Part shown: one piece after another, positions 1-8,524 of the stretch | How the letters are laid out: each line of letters begins with the position of its first letter | Position numbering within the stretch: the first letter of the stretch is position 1 | Translations under genes and position numbers: made by a program | Assembly (NCBI RefSeq): GCF_032051575.1 | Contig: NZ_DAMBYD010000010.1 | Location: forward strand, 124,001 to 188,000 | DNA: 64,000 bases | Direction: 5' to 3' | Origin: Aminipila sp032051575 | GTDB lineage: Bacteria; Bacillota; Clostridia; Peptostreptococcales; Anaerovoracaceae | Notes under the pieces: generated by a model | Database searches by the model: none | What the model was told of the DNA's origin: nothing | Seen by the model: the letters and a program-made list of their open reading frames with translations, nothing else

Positions 1-1669
1 AATATAAACCACCAAGAGAATACTGAGCATACTTATATTTCTTTTCTGCAGATAAATTAAACCAATAAGATGCTGTTTTTAAGTCTTTCTCTGTACCAAG
101 ACCCTGTGAATACATTTTACCAATACGATACTCTGTATATTCCCATGCTTTTTGTGATTCAACTTTTTGAAATCTAGAAAGAGCCTTTTTATAATAATTA
201 TTAGCTTTGTCCATATCGATTTCTACACCAAGACCATCCGAATAGATTCTACCAATTTCAAACATCGCAAGAGCATTACCTTTTACTGATTCTTCCGTAA
301 ATAATTCTAGTGCTACTTTAAAATTCTGTTCTATTTCATCTGTACCAAACAAATACTCACGAGCCATTTTATACTCGTTAGTCCATTTCACATAAATGTG
401 TCCTGTATCTAACCCGTCAGTATTGTTATCTTCCATTACCTCAAAATCTACAGTATCTTCAACAACTTCAGGGTTATCTGATTCTGCAAAATCATTGTTA
501 TAAAGAAAGGTATCAATATTCTCAATTTCAACAAAACTAATTTCTCCTTTGCTAAGTTTATCTGCCTCAGCAATAATTATATTTTTTATGGATTTAAATT
601 CCTTCTGCTTTGATAATGGTAGAGGCTCTGAAGGTTCATCCATATAACTGTTCAGCACTTCGTTTCGCATTTCATACCATAGTTCATAAGCTTTAGACAC
701 TTTTTCTTCTTTGGAAAGTTCATCTACAATTTCATCAACAATTGCTTTCACACTTGGTTGCAAATATCCATACACTCTTTTGCCTTTGGTATGTTTCAAC
801 CTCTCTGTCAAATTTAAAAATAATTTCTCTATTTGTGTATTCTGAATCGTTCCTATTTTCATCTCCTGAATAAGCTGTAAAAGCATTTCTTTACTCTCGG
901 CTTTTACCCTATCTCGTCTTTGGCTCTGTCCTGCATAAATTAATTGCATCTCATTTTTAAAGATATTTTTTACAAGACCTGACTTCATTTTTTCAATGCC
1001 CTTTTTCGTTAGATATCCATCTATCGGGTTAACGGAATAGCAAATCATATGAATATGTGGATGGTGACTCTCATTATGAAAAGCTGCATACCACCTAAAG
1101 TTTTCAACAGGAATTTTCATACTTTCCGCAATCTCTGGTGCATAATAGGATAACATATTGTGCCAGGCTTCAGCGTTATCAAATCCTGTACGTATGGCAT
1201 CATCTCGCCTTAATGAAATTATGGGAGTCCACACATTTCCTGTGTGATTAGCAACTTCTTCTGAAATTCTGCTTAGTACAATTTCATCATCGCCACCTGT
1301 AAACAAGCCATGCGTACCTATTCTTTCAACCCTTGGCCGGTTTGCAATATAATCGACATAGTTTTCTCGCTTATTAATTTTATCAAGGTTTTGTTCTAAT
1401 GCAATTGAAATAAAATCCGATGCATTTTCAATAGTTCTATTCTTAATATAATCTTCATATTCAAATAAGCTTTTTGTATTTGGAAATTCCTTTATAATTT
1501 GATTTATAAGATTATCTTGCTTTTGAGTAAAAGGAAGATTTTTATTTTCCACAGTTAATTTTTCCACACCATTTCTGTTAGCCATATAAGTTACAAGATT
1601 GGATAGATGAGCTGAAGTTTTTTTCGTTCCACTTTTTAAGTACGGGCACTTCAGAATAATTCTTGCCAT
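1..1669 (-). CDS. MobP3/MobL-type conjugative relaxase with C-terminal Sel1 repeats (3' end outside window)
   Basis: This relaxase should nick oriT and stay covalently bound to the transferred strand. The N-terminus (MARIILKCPYLKSG) and a histidine cluster SHHPHIHM, the metal-binding HxH motif, match the clostridial MobP3/MobL group. After a linker, the C-terminal part carries at least two Sel1-type TPR repeats (segments ending GLGVEIDMDKA and GLGTEKDLKTA), so a protein-interaction module is fused to the nuclease. The ATG at 1667-1669 has an AAAGGA site upstream. The stop codon lies beyond the left edge. It follows the ribbon-helix-helix gene by 20 bp, a typical relaxosome pair. The family call is recalled from motifs; the repeat count is a minimum. 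Confidence 0.85.
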   Translation of the reverse strand, partial: MARIILKCPYLKSGTKKTSAHLSNLVTYMANRNGVEKLTVENKNLPFTQKQDNLINQIIKEFPNTKSLFEYEDYIKNRTIENASDFISIALEQNLDKINKRENYVDYIANRPRVERIGTHGLFTGGDDEIVLSRISEEVANHTGNVWTPIISLRRDDAIRTGFDNAEAWHNMLSYYAPEIAESMKIPVENFRWYAAFHNESHHPHIHMICYSVNPIDGYLTKKGIEKMKSGLVKNIFKNEMQLIYAGQSQRRDRVKAESKEMLLQLIQEMKIGTIQNTQIEKLFLNLTERLKHTKGKRVYGYLQPSVKAIVDEIVDELSKEEKVSKAYELWYEMRNEVLNSYMDEPSEPLPLSKQKEFKSIKNIIIAEADKLSKGEISFVEIENIDTFLYNNDFAESDNPEVVEDTVDFEVMEDNNTDGLDTGHIYVKWTNEYKMAREYLFGTDEIEQNFKVALELFTEESVKGNALAMFEIGRIYSDGLGVEIDMDKANNYYKKALSRFQKVESQKAWEYTEYRIGKMYSQGLGTEKDLKTASYWFNLSAEKKYKYAQYSLGGLY

Positions 1670-1689
1670 TTAAATCTTCCTTTCTGCTT

Positions 1690-2112
1690 TTATTCCACAA
1701 TGCCTTGTTGAAATTTCACTGCATCCTCCATGTTGATTTTTCCTCTTGTCTTTTTCACTTCATTTATACATCTGCCACGAAGTTTTCTCAAATCATCATC
1801 ACTAATTTCAAGACCTGCGGCAAGAATATTCATCATCATTGACATTTCAACAGATAAGCGAAAGAGATTACTTGAATTTCTGTTTTCTGTTTCTCTTAAA
1901 GTCCCTTGTATTGCAGATACTAAAACTTTTGAAAGATATCCTGTCGTATTTTCACTTGCCAGATATCCCATATAAAATTGCAGTGCTTTTTCTATGAATT
2001 CACTGCGACTTTTGGCATTATCCGTTTCAAGCATAGAATCCATTTGTTCAATGGTTTCCGGATAAAGCCATACTGCAGTTCTATCCTTTGCTTTATGCTG
2101 AATTTGTTTCAT
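1690..2112 (-). CDS. MobC-like ribbon-helix-helix relaxosome accessory protein
   Basis: A 140-residue protein. Its first 50 residues look like a ribbon-helix-helix DNA-binding domain (beta segment RTAVWLYPETIEQMD, then helices with SRSEFIEKALQFYMGYL), and the rest is helical. Such proteins bind oriT and help the relaxase load. It sits between the candidate oriT region at 2140-2510 and the relaxase gene, which supports that role. The ATG is preceded by GGAG. The repeated GACCACCT motifs just upstream are its likely binding sites, and it may also autoregulate the operon through them; that is inference. Confidence 0.7.
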   Translation of the reverse strand: MKQIQHKAKDRTAVWLYPETIEQMDSMLETDNAKSRSEFIEKALQFYMGYLASENTTGYLSKVLVSAIQGTLRETENRNSSNLFRLSVEMSMMMNILAAGLEISDDDLRKLRGRCINEVKKTRGKINMEDAVKFQQGIVE

Positions 2113-2139
2113 TTCATCACTCCAATTCCTTTAATATTG

Positions 2140-2510
2140 TATTTGATCACCTCTTAGACCACTTTCAAGCCTTGTAACAATGCATTTTTACATTATTACG
2201 ACCACCTACTTGTCCCAAAACAGCTTTTTCGACCACCTAACGTAATTGAGAGAAACGCTCGGCACTGCCGGGCGATGTGGTCGAGAGGAGGTCGCGTGCG
2301 ACCACCTCTCTTTATCCTGCACCAAAATCAATTGGGGGGTTCACTCACCTTTTAGTCTTATTTCTCCTGAAAAATCAAGTATTATAAGGCTAAATCTACC
2401 CTACTAATAAATCTCTGCAAATTTGCCCACAAATCGTTTTATATTTCATTAATGATAACTTGTCCCACTCTCGTCCATACAATCGCACACAGAGGCAAAT
2501 ATCGCCACCA
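2140..2510. other. Candidate oriT / iteron region, copy 1
   Basis: This non-coding stretch holds three exact GACCACCT repeats (2200-2207, 2231-2238, 2300-2307) and two one-mismatch versions (2145-2152, 2157-2164). It also has the block CGGCACTGCCGGGCGATGT at 2260-2278, an imperfect 13-bp hairpin at 2283-2310, then CTTTATCCTGCACCAAAATC (from 2309). The same order of elements recurs at 45415-45800. Similarity continues to about 2510 through CCCACAAATC and GCACACAGAGG-like blocks. Position upstream of the relaxosome and relaxase genes makes oriT the best guess. A replication or regulatory iteron array is the alternative. Confidence 0.6.
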
Positions 2511-2518
2511 AAATGGTT

Positions 2519-2773
2519 TTATTCCTGTGGAGTTGATGTGGAAGTTGCAGTACCAGTATTTTTAGCTGGTTTTCTTGGTGTTTTAGCTCTACTTTCTTCC
2601 TCATTCTTTTCATCAATATATTCCCTGACATTGACCGGTACATATTTCTCATAAAGCTTTTGTAGTTGTTCTGCTAGTTCATCCTGCACATCAATCTCTT
2701 TCTTCTCCATATACTTCTTAATTGCTCTTAGCTTTTCTGCCTCAAGACTTACGCTAATAGTATCTTTTTTCAT
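2519..2773 (-). CDS. DUF6103-like small ICE protein
   Basis: An 84-residue protein with a helical N-terminal half (LEAEKLRAIKKYMEKKEIDV), the motif LYEKYVPVNVREYID, and a low-complexity Thr/Ser/Pro-rich tail. It is a paralogue of the next gene upstream, sharing the E-L..Q..K.YEKYVP core. I recall the family as DUF6103, carried by clostridial conjugative elements; its function is unknown. GGAGG lies 9 bp before the ATG. It is the last gene before the candidate oriT, so an oriT-proximal DNA-binding or accessory role is possible but not shown. Confidence 0.65.
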   Translation of the reverse strand: MKKDTISVSLEAEKLRAIKKYMEKKEIDVQDELAEQLQKLYEKYVPVNVREYIDEKNEEESRAKTPRKPAKNTGTATSTSTPQE

Positions 2774-2843
2774 CCAAACATGCCTCCTTCTTTTTATTCA
2801 ATTTTTAATAAATCCAGTTGCAAAAACAGAAAAGGAATAGTCA

Positions 2844-3242
2844 CTACATACTCATGACCATTCCCTGATTTTCATCCTCTGTCTGCTCTTGAGACTCTTC
2901 AATTTCTTCTGCATTTGTAGTTTCTGTAGGAACTTCTGCCTGTTCACTTTGCACCCTTTCAGTCCTTCTTCTGCCACGATTAGAGGTAGTTCTTGGAGTA
3001 ACTTCTGATGAACTTTCACTAATAGGGGCTGTTGTTTCCGTCTGGTTCTCCTGTTCATTATCATTTCTCTCTAGATATCTTCTAGTAGCTGATGGAACAT
3101 ATTTCTCGTAGATACTACTAATATGTTTTTGCAATTCTCCCTCTACAGTCAGATCCTTTTCGTTCATATAAAACCGTAATGCTTCTAACTTTTCTTTTTG
3201 AAAAGTTACCTGTAGCGTTGCTTTTTCCGTTGATATACTCAT
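2844..3242 (-). CDS. DUF6103-like ICE protein, longer paralogue
   Basis: A 132-residue protein. Residues 1-60 repeat the fold of its downstream neighbour (EKLEALRFYMNEKDLTVEGE, then IYEKYVPSATRRYLER). From about residue 62 it becomes acidic, Glu/Thr/Ser-rich, with a basic patch (NRGRRRTERVQ) and an acidic end. Such a tail looks disordered. AAAAGGAGG precedes the ATG. It lies 22 bp after a DUF5688-like gene, in the same leftward operon. The tandem arrangement points to gene duplication. Molecular function unknown. Confidence 0.65.
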   Translation of the reverse strand: MSISTEKATLQVTFQKEKLEALRFYMNEKDLTVEGELQKHISSIYEKYVPSATRRYLERNDNEQENQTETTAPISESSSEVTPRTTSNRGRRRTERVQSEQAEVPTETTNAEEIEESQEQTEDENQGMVMSM

Positions 3243-3264
3243 TCTCTAAATCCTCCTTTTCTAC

Positions 3265-4218
3265 TTACATTTTCATATCCATACCTTGTGACTGTTCAAA
3301 TTCTTCTATAAGTGATAGCTTATTATCCTTAGAACTATAACGGTAAATTGCATCAGATAACACTTCATCAGGTTCTACTTGGCTCTCATTTACTTCTGAA
3401 ACCATCCTTTGAATAAATTCTAAATCTATATTTTCTTCTACCATAATATCTTCTTCTTTTATTATGATTACTTCATGGAGAGAAGATGGCAATACAATAA
3501 AATCTCCACCCAATTTCTCTGCAATAGAAGACATTACTTTTTCATCAAACATATATGCTGCACCTTGCATTCTTTTATCATTACTTAGTACCCACATCAT
3601 ATTTTCTCCTGCCATTTCCTCAAATAGCTCGACATCCTCTCCCATCAACTCTGCGATAATATCATTCATATTTTCAAATTTATACGGCAATATCCTTGGC
3701 ATATTTCTTACTGCTTGGTCATGAACTTCTCTGTGATCGACACCCCAAAGTTTTAAATGTTCATTATTTAATAAAATACTTCCTGTACCTTCTTCCGATA
3801 TGCATACATTCACCCGATACACAATTGCTAAATCCTCTCTTCTTTGATGGGGAATATCTTGTAATAACTTTTCATTTTTCTCTGCATTAATAACTGTATA
3901 ATATAGGTTATCTTTCATATTGTTGTAGGTGAAGTCTTCTAAATTAAACTGCGGTGTTCTTTTTATTTCTCTTTGAAAAATCTTACCAATCTTACTCATA
4001 GTCTCCTCGACTTTCATACCTTCCTGATGTAAGTTATAAAAGGAATTCAGGTAAATATTAGGACATATATTACTTTCCCCACGCAAAGTAAGTCCTGTTA
4101 ATTCCTCCCCATTATTTTTTCTGACCACATTAATTTCTGAATTTACATCCTTATATTCTTCTGGCAAATAATCTTTAACTTCTCTTTTTACTCTTTCTAC
4201 ATATTCATTAAATGTCAT
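3265..4218 (-). CDS. DUF5688-like ICE accessory protein
   Basis: A 317-residue soluble protein that begins MTFNEYVERVKREVKDYLPEE and contains the V.KNNGEELTGLTLRGESNICPNIYLN segment typical of the family I know as DUF5688. The middle (AGENMMWVLSNDKRMQGAAYMF) and the HEVIIIKEED segment are also family-like. The start at 4216-4218 is chosen because AAAGGAG lies 7 bp upstream; an ATG two codons earlier has no room for a ribosome site. Members occur in gut and oral Firmicute ICEs. Function unknown. Confidence 0.7.
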   Translation of the reverse strand: MTFNEYVERVKREVKDYLPEEYKDVNSEINVVRKNNGEELTGLTLRGESNICPNIYLNSFYNLHQEGMKVEETMSKIGKIFQREIKRTPQFNLEDFTYNNMKDNLYYTVINAEKNEKLLQDIPHQRREDLAIVYRVNVCISEEGTGSILLNNEHLKLWGVDHREVHDQAVRNMPRILPYKFENMNDIIAELMGEDVELFEEMAGENMMWVLSNDKRMQGAAYMFDEKVMSSIAEKLGGDFIVLPSSLHEVIIIKEEDIMVEENIDLEFIQRMVSEVNESQVEPDEVLSDAIYRYSSKDNKLSLIEEFEQSQGMDMKM

Positions 4219-4315
4219 ATGCATTCTCCTTTACTTTTGCTGTTCTCATTGAAACAGACTGCTTTTTATAGTTACCTTCATTACTACCTGCTACTTAAAA
4301 ACTTATAATCTTATT

Positions 4316-4696
4316 TTAGAAATCAAATCCTATAAACTCCATCCTTGGTTGTGCCTCTGGTTCTTCTCCTGTGAATTCTTGAATTTTACCAAATTCTTGT
4401 GTGTATCTTTCTATTTGTTCATCACTTAGGGATACAAATTCTCCATCTTGGCTATCACCTACAATAAAAAAAGGACCAGCAATGATGTCATTACCAACCC
4501 TTCGATTTAGTTCCATTCCATTTAATTTTCCTTCTTCATTACATACCAAAATACAATTATCATCTAAATAAATACATTCAAATAATCCCTCAACCTCTCC
4601 TTGAATACCCTCCAAGTCATTCGCTATTTCTTTTTCATAAGGTAAGTTTTGTGGCTCAATCTTTAAGATACGAATTGTCTTTTCTATATTATCCAT
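4316..4696 (-). CDS. DUF3846 family protein
   Basis: A 126-residue protein with the family's pattern: an initial beta strand (IRILKIEPQNLPYEKEI), the LEGIQGEVEGLFECIYLDDN stretch, then LVCNEEGKLNGMELNRRVG and IAGPFFIVGD. DUF3846 proteins are small, soluble and common on plasmids, phages and ICEs; no biochemical role is known to me. AGGAGG is 8 bp before the ATG. The neighbouring 192-residue gene is 12 bp upstream, so the two are probably co-translated. Confidence 0.75.
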   Translation of the reverse strand: MDNIEKTIRILKIEPQNLPYEKEIANDLEGIQGEVEGLFECIYLDDNCILVCNEEGKLNGMELNRRVGNDIIAGPFFIVGDSQDGEFVSLSDEQIERYTQEFGKIQEFTGEEPEAQPRMEFIGFDF

Positions 4697-4708
4697 TAAA
4701 TCATCCTC

Positions 4709-5287
4709 CTACATATTCATGTTTTGACTTGGCTTTATTTCTTCGTCTAAATTACTACAGTAGTCAAGATATATTGTCATATCAAAGCAGTCATCGAGTA
4801 CTTCAATTTCTGCGATTTCATCTCTGCTTGTTAGTTCATCTAAGAGTAAAGTTCCAATACCATTGTTTTCTTTTACAACTAGCCCATGGGATTCTTCTAT
4901 CTCATCAAAATAGATAGCCCAACTACCATTTGAAGTATTTTCAGCAGATTCCTTAATTATTTGCTCTGCAACAATAGAAATTTGCTTATCTATATATGGC
5001 TTAATGTTTGGCATAAATGCAACATATCTTGGATAATCATATCCTTGACTATCAATTAAAATTCCATCTCCACTATCTATATTTAGTGCAAGCAGTCCAT
5101 GGATTTGTCCTGTGGAATCTATATACATTTCTTCTTTTCTATCTGCAATAAAGGTTCTGTCATCTAATAGATTGTTGCTAAATTCCTCAAATTCATTTTC
5201 ATCCATTAATTCAATTCCATTAATCACACATACTTGTGCATCAAATGCTGAAATCTTTCGTTCAAATATTGCTTTTGTAGTTAGCAT
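4709..5287 (-). CDS. Conserved ICE hypothetical protein (possibly DUF6329)
   Basis: A 192-residue acidic protein without membrane segments. The middle (YIDSTGQIHGLLALNIDSGD, then GYDYPRYVAFMPNIKPYID) has the look of the accessory family I recall as DUF6329, but I am not certain of the number. AGGAGGAG precedes the ATG. It is 12 bp downstream of the NlpC/P60 gene and 12 bp upstream of the DUF3846 gene, so it belongs to the conjugation operon. No catalytic motif is visible. Confidence 0.55.
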   Translation of the reverse strand: MLTTKAIFERKISAFDAQVCVINGIELMDENEFEEFSNNLLDDRTFIADRKEEMYIDSTGQIHGLLALNIDSGDGILIDSQGYDYPRYVAFMPNIKPYIDKQISIVAEQIIKESAENTSNGSWAIYFDEIEESHGLVVKENNGIGTLLLDELTSRDEIAEIEVLDDCFDMTIYLDYCSNLDEEIKPSQNMNM

Positions 5288-5299
5288 AAGCTCCTCCTC

Positions 5300-6409
5300 T
5301 TATTTTAAAATATGTGGTCTGCCATATAGAACCTGTTTGTTTGAATCAAATAAATCTCGATATACCACCTGTCCTTTCGAGTATGCGGCATCTATTACTT
5401 TCCCATTTCCAGCATAGACTCCTACATGTGTAATGTTCATAAATCTGCCGTTTGGCTTGTGACTCCAAAACACTAAATCTCCAGGAACTAAATCTTCTTT
5501 TGAAACAGTAAGGCTATTATTCACGCAAAATCTTCCTTGCTCCGCAGCAGTTCCAGGTATAATTATTTCAATCTGTCTGTAGCTCCACATGGTCAAATAG
5601 CTGCAATCTGTATAATTTCCTTGTCCTCTTCTTTCTTGTGAATAGGGGTCTCCAAGCCTTGACAAGGCAAGCTTTACTATCTCTGTTCCATTCTCTCCCT
5701 CTGGCAAATCATGATTCAATTGCTCTAATTCTTCTGGAGTAATGCTATGTGTCCAATCTCCCCATTCTTCAAATCCATCTCCTTCACTTGGTGCTGGAAC
5801 TCCATACTTAATTCGGTAATAGATTTCATTGGCATTTGCCATATCCTCATAAGTAGTTACCTTTCCCATAATACTTTCAATATTTTTGTAGACTTCTGGG
5901 AGAGTATCAATTGGTACTGCCACAAGATATGTTTCTTCCACTTCATTTCCGTCTGCATCAATTATGGTTCTTGTTCGTTCCTCATAAGTGACAAAGCAGT
6001 CAATATATTTACCTTGATCTACGCCAGATGGCTGGTCAGAGGCGAAATACAGAGAATAAAAAATAGCCTTAATCCTTATTGTGTCCAGACTATCTCCATC
6101 TTCCATTTGACCATTTACTTTCTCTATTCTTTCATCAAGCATTGTAAAACTAATACGCATATCCTCTATCTGCCCTCGATATTCTTCTGGAATATTTCCT
6201 GATATAGCACCTCCATGAAAGGACAACCTAATAGCACTATTGTTATGGTTTGCTGTTCCAGAAAGCAGACCACAGATAATAACAATAATTAATATAAATG
6301 GAGATAGGATTGCAGCAATAGTCCACCCTATACCTTTTCTCAGCCTCTCATCTGATAATGCTGTTATAGCTGCTTTTGCAACAAGTCCTATGGTTGTAGG
6401 GTCTGCCAT
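5300..6409 (-). CDS. Membrane-anchored NlpC/P60 cell-wall hydrolase of the conjugation machine
   Basis: A 369-residue protein. It has a cytoplasmic N-terminus, one membrane segment at about 28-51, an extracellular spacer, and a C-terminal NlpC/P60 domain from about 240. The catalytic cysteine is C269 (NYTDCSYL) and the histidine is H328 (ITHVGVYAG), with the VPGDLVFW motif between them. It probably opens peptidoglycan locally so the secretion channel can pass, like VirB1 in Gram-negatives or the CwlT-type proteins of Gram-positive ICEs. It sits directly after the GGCT gene with a 6-bp gap and a weak ribosome site, so translational coupling is likely. Confidence 0.85.
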   Translation of the reverse strand: MADPTTIGLVAKAAITALSDERLRKGIGWTIAAILSPFILIIVIICGLLSGTANHNNSAIRLSFHGGAISGNIPEEYRGQIEDMRISFTMLDERIEKVNGQMEDGDSLDTIRIKAIFYSLYFASDQPSGVDQGKYIDCFVTYEERTRTIIDADGNEVEETYLVAVPIDTLPEVYKNIESIMGKVTTYEDMANANEIYYRIKYGVPAPSEGDGFEEWGDWTHSITPEELEQLNHDLPEGENGTEIVKLALSRLGDPYSQERRGQGNYTDCSYLTMWSYRQIEIIIPGTAAEQGRFCVNNSLTVSKEDLVPGDLVFWSHKPNGRFMNITHVGVYAGNGKVIDAAYSKGQVVYRDLFDSNKQVLYGRPHILK

Positions 6410-6415
6410 TTATGA

Positions 6416-6943
6416 TCACCACCATTTCATCCCTAATAAATTTCCCTGTTCGCCTATATCTTTCATCTCATCCTCTATTTTACCTACAGTTTTATCTACT
6501 GCATTTTGTAAAATATCTGTATCAAATCCTGCATCAATATAGCCATCTTCAATGGATATTTTGTAACGTTCTGATGGTATTCCGAGTTCATGACCAGGTG
6601 TCATCACATAAACCATTGCTGAAACAGTCCTACCATTTAACACAATCTCCATATGTTCCTTTCCATAAAAATTAGGGTATCCTTCATACCTATCTAGTGA
6701 TTTCTCATCTTCTGGTCGGATTCCCCACAGCAAAATGGGAACGCTACTTCCTTTACATGGTTCAATAGTTGCCACTGCACTATATCTTGAACCACGAAAT
6801 ACAAGCTCATAACCCTTTATTTCTGATGCCCCAATGACTCTTGCAGTAGGGCATCGTTGTTTCATTTGTGATAGATTTAAATTACTTCCATATGCGATAT
6901 ATAATATTTCTAGTCCTAACTCATTTAATTTATTATTTTTCAT
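6416..6943 (-). CDS. Gamma-glutamylcyclotransferase-like (AIG2/GGCT) protein
   Basis: A 175-residue protein. YIAYGSNLN at residues 15-23 is the GGCT substrate-binding loop, and DRYEGYPNFY at 84-93 carries the usual catalytic glutamate (about E87). This family cyclises gamma-glutamyl amines to 5-oxoproline, cleaving gamma-glutamyl linkages. Immediately upstream is an amidoligase that would make such linkages, so the two form a make-and-break pair. A good AGGAGG site overlaps the end of the amidoligase gene. The real substrate on an ICE is unknown. Confidence 0.8.
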   Translation of the reverse strand: MKNNKLNELGLEILYIAYGSNLNLSQMKQRCPTARVIGASEIKGYELVFRGSRYSAVATIEPCKGSSVPILLWGIRPEDEKSLDRYEGYPNFYGKEHMEIVLNGRTVSAMVYVMTPGHELGIPSERYKISIEDGYIDAGFDTDILQNAVDKTVGKIEDEMKDIGEQGNLLGMKWW

Positions 6944-6952
6944 CCTGACCTC

Positions 6953-7999
6953 CTACTGATTCATAGACATAGTAAAAGCAGGAGATTCTTCCTCCTGCTC
7001 ATCTATTTCCATATCATTATTTTGTATTTCTATTGTTTCTTCTTGTGGATTCGAAAGCTCAACTTCTCTCTTTTTCCTTAACCTTTCTTTCTGTGCTTCT
7101 GCCTGTTCAGGTGACTTCCATGCAATATTTCCTTCTAAATGGTCAAGGAGATGTTTCCTTGCTGTTTTAAATTCATCTCCTATTAAACCAAGTCTTAATA
7201 GCCATACTCTGAATGTATATTTTTCATTTTCTGATACAGTTTTTATTGGACTTGCTGACCTTTGGTTGTAGGCTTGAGCTGTAATAGCCATACAAAATTG
7301 CAGATATGCTTTCATCTTCCCAGCATGTAGGGAACCATTAAAGGCTCGAAACTCAATCGTTCCCTTTTGAAAGACAGAATGAAGATTCAAGCAATGGTAT
7401 CTACTATCATGATAATGCTGATGACTGCCATCACTACCTTTGTACCATAACTTTTGGATTCCACTCTTTGTTTTTGGTTTCTGCTTATTTAACTTCTCCA
7501 AAAAATCTGTATCTATCTTTTTGCAATACCGTCTTTCCCTATCTGAATCCACCTGTAATGCCTTATATATCATATTCTCTTTTGCAGCTACAATATTAAC
7601 AAGATTTCTTAATTGGTACGCTTCAAAAGGTGCCGCATTAATGTGAATATGGATTCCACAGGACTTATTACTAAATGCTCCAGCCTCTCTAAGTCTACGC
7701 ACAATCTCCTGTATCTTTTCGATATCTTCATACTTACAAATGGGACTAACAAGCTCTACACTGTATTCTCTGTCAGCTATTTGCTTTCTATTTCCCACTT
7801 TTTTCTGACAGCTAATACTGCCGTCACTTACAAACTTCCACTTTCTATTTTCATTATCCCTTACACTATAAGTGTCATAACCACCACCTTCATGTTCAGC
7901 TATCTCACCCAGATATTCGGCAACTACTTCAGCAGCTCTTCTTCTTGTTATGCCTGTCATCTCAATTTCAATTCCAAAGTTCTGATCTCTTAAATCCAC
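6953..7999 (-). CDS. Amidoligase (COOH-NH2 ligase, glutamine-synthetase-like fold)
   Basis: A 348-residue protein that matches the putative amidoligase family. GIEIEMTG (9-16) is the first metal/ATP strand, FVSDGSIS and YSVELVSP follow, CGIHIHIN (114-121) gives the His-x-His ligands, and TIEFRAFNG (214-222) is the late Glu/Arg motif. These enzymes join carboxyl and amine groups of amino acids, peptides or proteins using ATP. The C-terminal 60 residues are a charged extension. Translation starts at GTG (7997-7999) after an AAGGTGG site. It is followed by a gamma-glutamylcyclotransferase-like gene, an association known for this family. Confidence 0.8.
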   Translation of the reverse strand: MDLRDQNFGIEIEMTGITRRRAAEVVAEYLGEIAEHEGGGYDTYSVRDNENRKWKFVSDGSISCQKKVGNRKQIADREYSVELVSPICKYEDIEKIQEIVRRLREAGAFSNKSCGIHIHINAAPFEAYQLRNLVNIVAAKENMIYKALQVDSDRERRYCKKIDTDFLEKLNKQKPKTKSGIQKLWYKGSDGSHQHYHDSRYHCLNLHSVFQKGTIEFRAFNGSLHAGKMKAYLQFCMAITAQAYNQRSASPIKTVSENEKYTFRVWLLRLGLIGDEFKTARKHLLDHLEGNIAWKSPEQAEAQKERLRKKREVELSNPQEETIEIQNNDMEIDEQEEESPAFTMSMNQ

Positions 8000-8011
8000 A
8001 GCCTCACCACC

Positions 8012-8524
8012 TTACCATTGCTTTTTTGCTTCGATGATGTCCTCAGCATTTTGAAATCCTGCATACCTAGAAGCAGTGACAATATATTCTGTAAGTCTTT
8101 CATTCCTCCAAGAGTCTATTAGCTGTCCTCGGCATATATCATAGAGTTCATTTATCTTTAGTATAGTGCTTTCAATAACTCTAGATACTTGGGTGGACTC
8201 TCCACCAGATAGCTTTAACTTATCAATATATTCATTAAGAATATGGTCAAATTCTTCAATATGCCTTTCATCATAATGGTTATATGCAAGGAAGGGATTT
8301 TCATATTCATCACCATTAATACAATGCTTTATCTGCTCCAATAATCTTGGTCGATTCTTTGTTTCTGCCTTTAAATACTGTTCCATAAAACAAAGCAAGT
8401 CATTATCCCTGTTTGGAGTATATCTGATGCATACCCTCAAATCATCTATAATGCCTTGCTTTTGTTCCCGGTAGGATTCGATTTTTTCTTGTTTCCTTAC
8501 CCATTCTACACTTTCAATAGTCAT
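8012..8524 (-). CDS. Hypothetical helical protein between VirB4 and amidoligase
   Basis: A 170-residue, mostly helical soluble protein that I do not recognise. A histidine-rich patch (YNHYDERHIEEFDHIL) stands out near residue 80-96, and the C-terminal third (IKLNELYDICRGQLIDSWRN-type region) is helical. It begins at a TAATG overlap with the virB4 stop, with AGGTGG upstream, so it is translationally coupled to virB4. It may be an accessory of the secretion ATPase or of the amidoligase pair downstream. No function can be assigned. Confidence 0.55.
   Translation of the reverse strand: MTIESVEWVRKQEKIESYREQKQGIIDDLRVCIRYTPNRDNDLLCFMEQYLKAETKNRPRLLEQIKHCINGDEYENPFLAYNHYDERHIEEFDHILNEYIDKLKLSGGESTQVSRVIESTILKINELYDICRGQLIDSWRNERLTEYIVTASRYAGFQNAEDIIEAKKQW

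Noticed and set aside
2140..2510. CRISPR-like array, because of repeated GACCACCT
   Set aside because: Repeats are only 8 bp, unevenly spaced, and without unique spacers of constant length.
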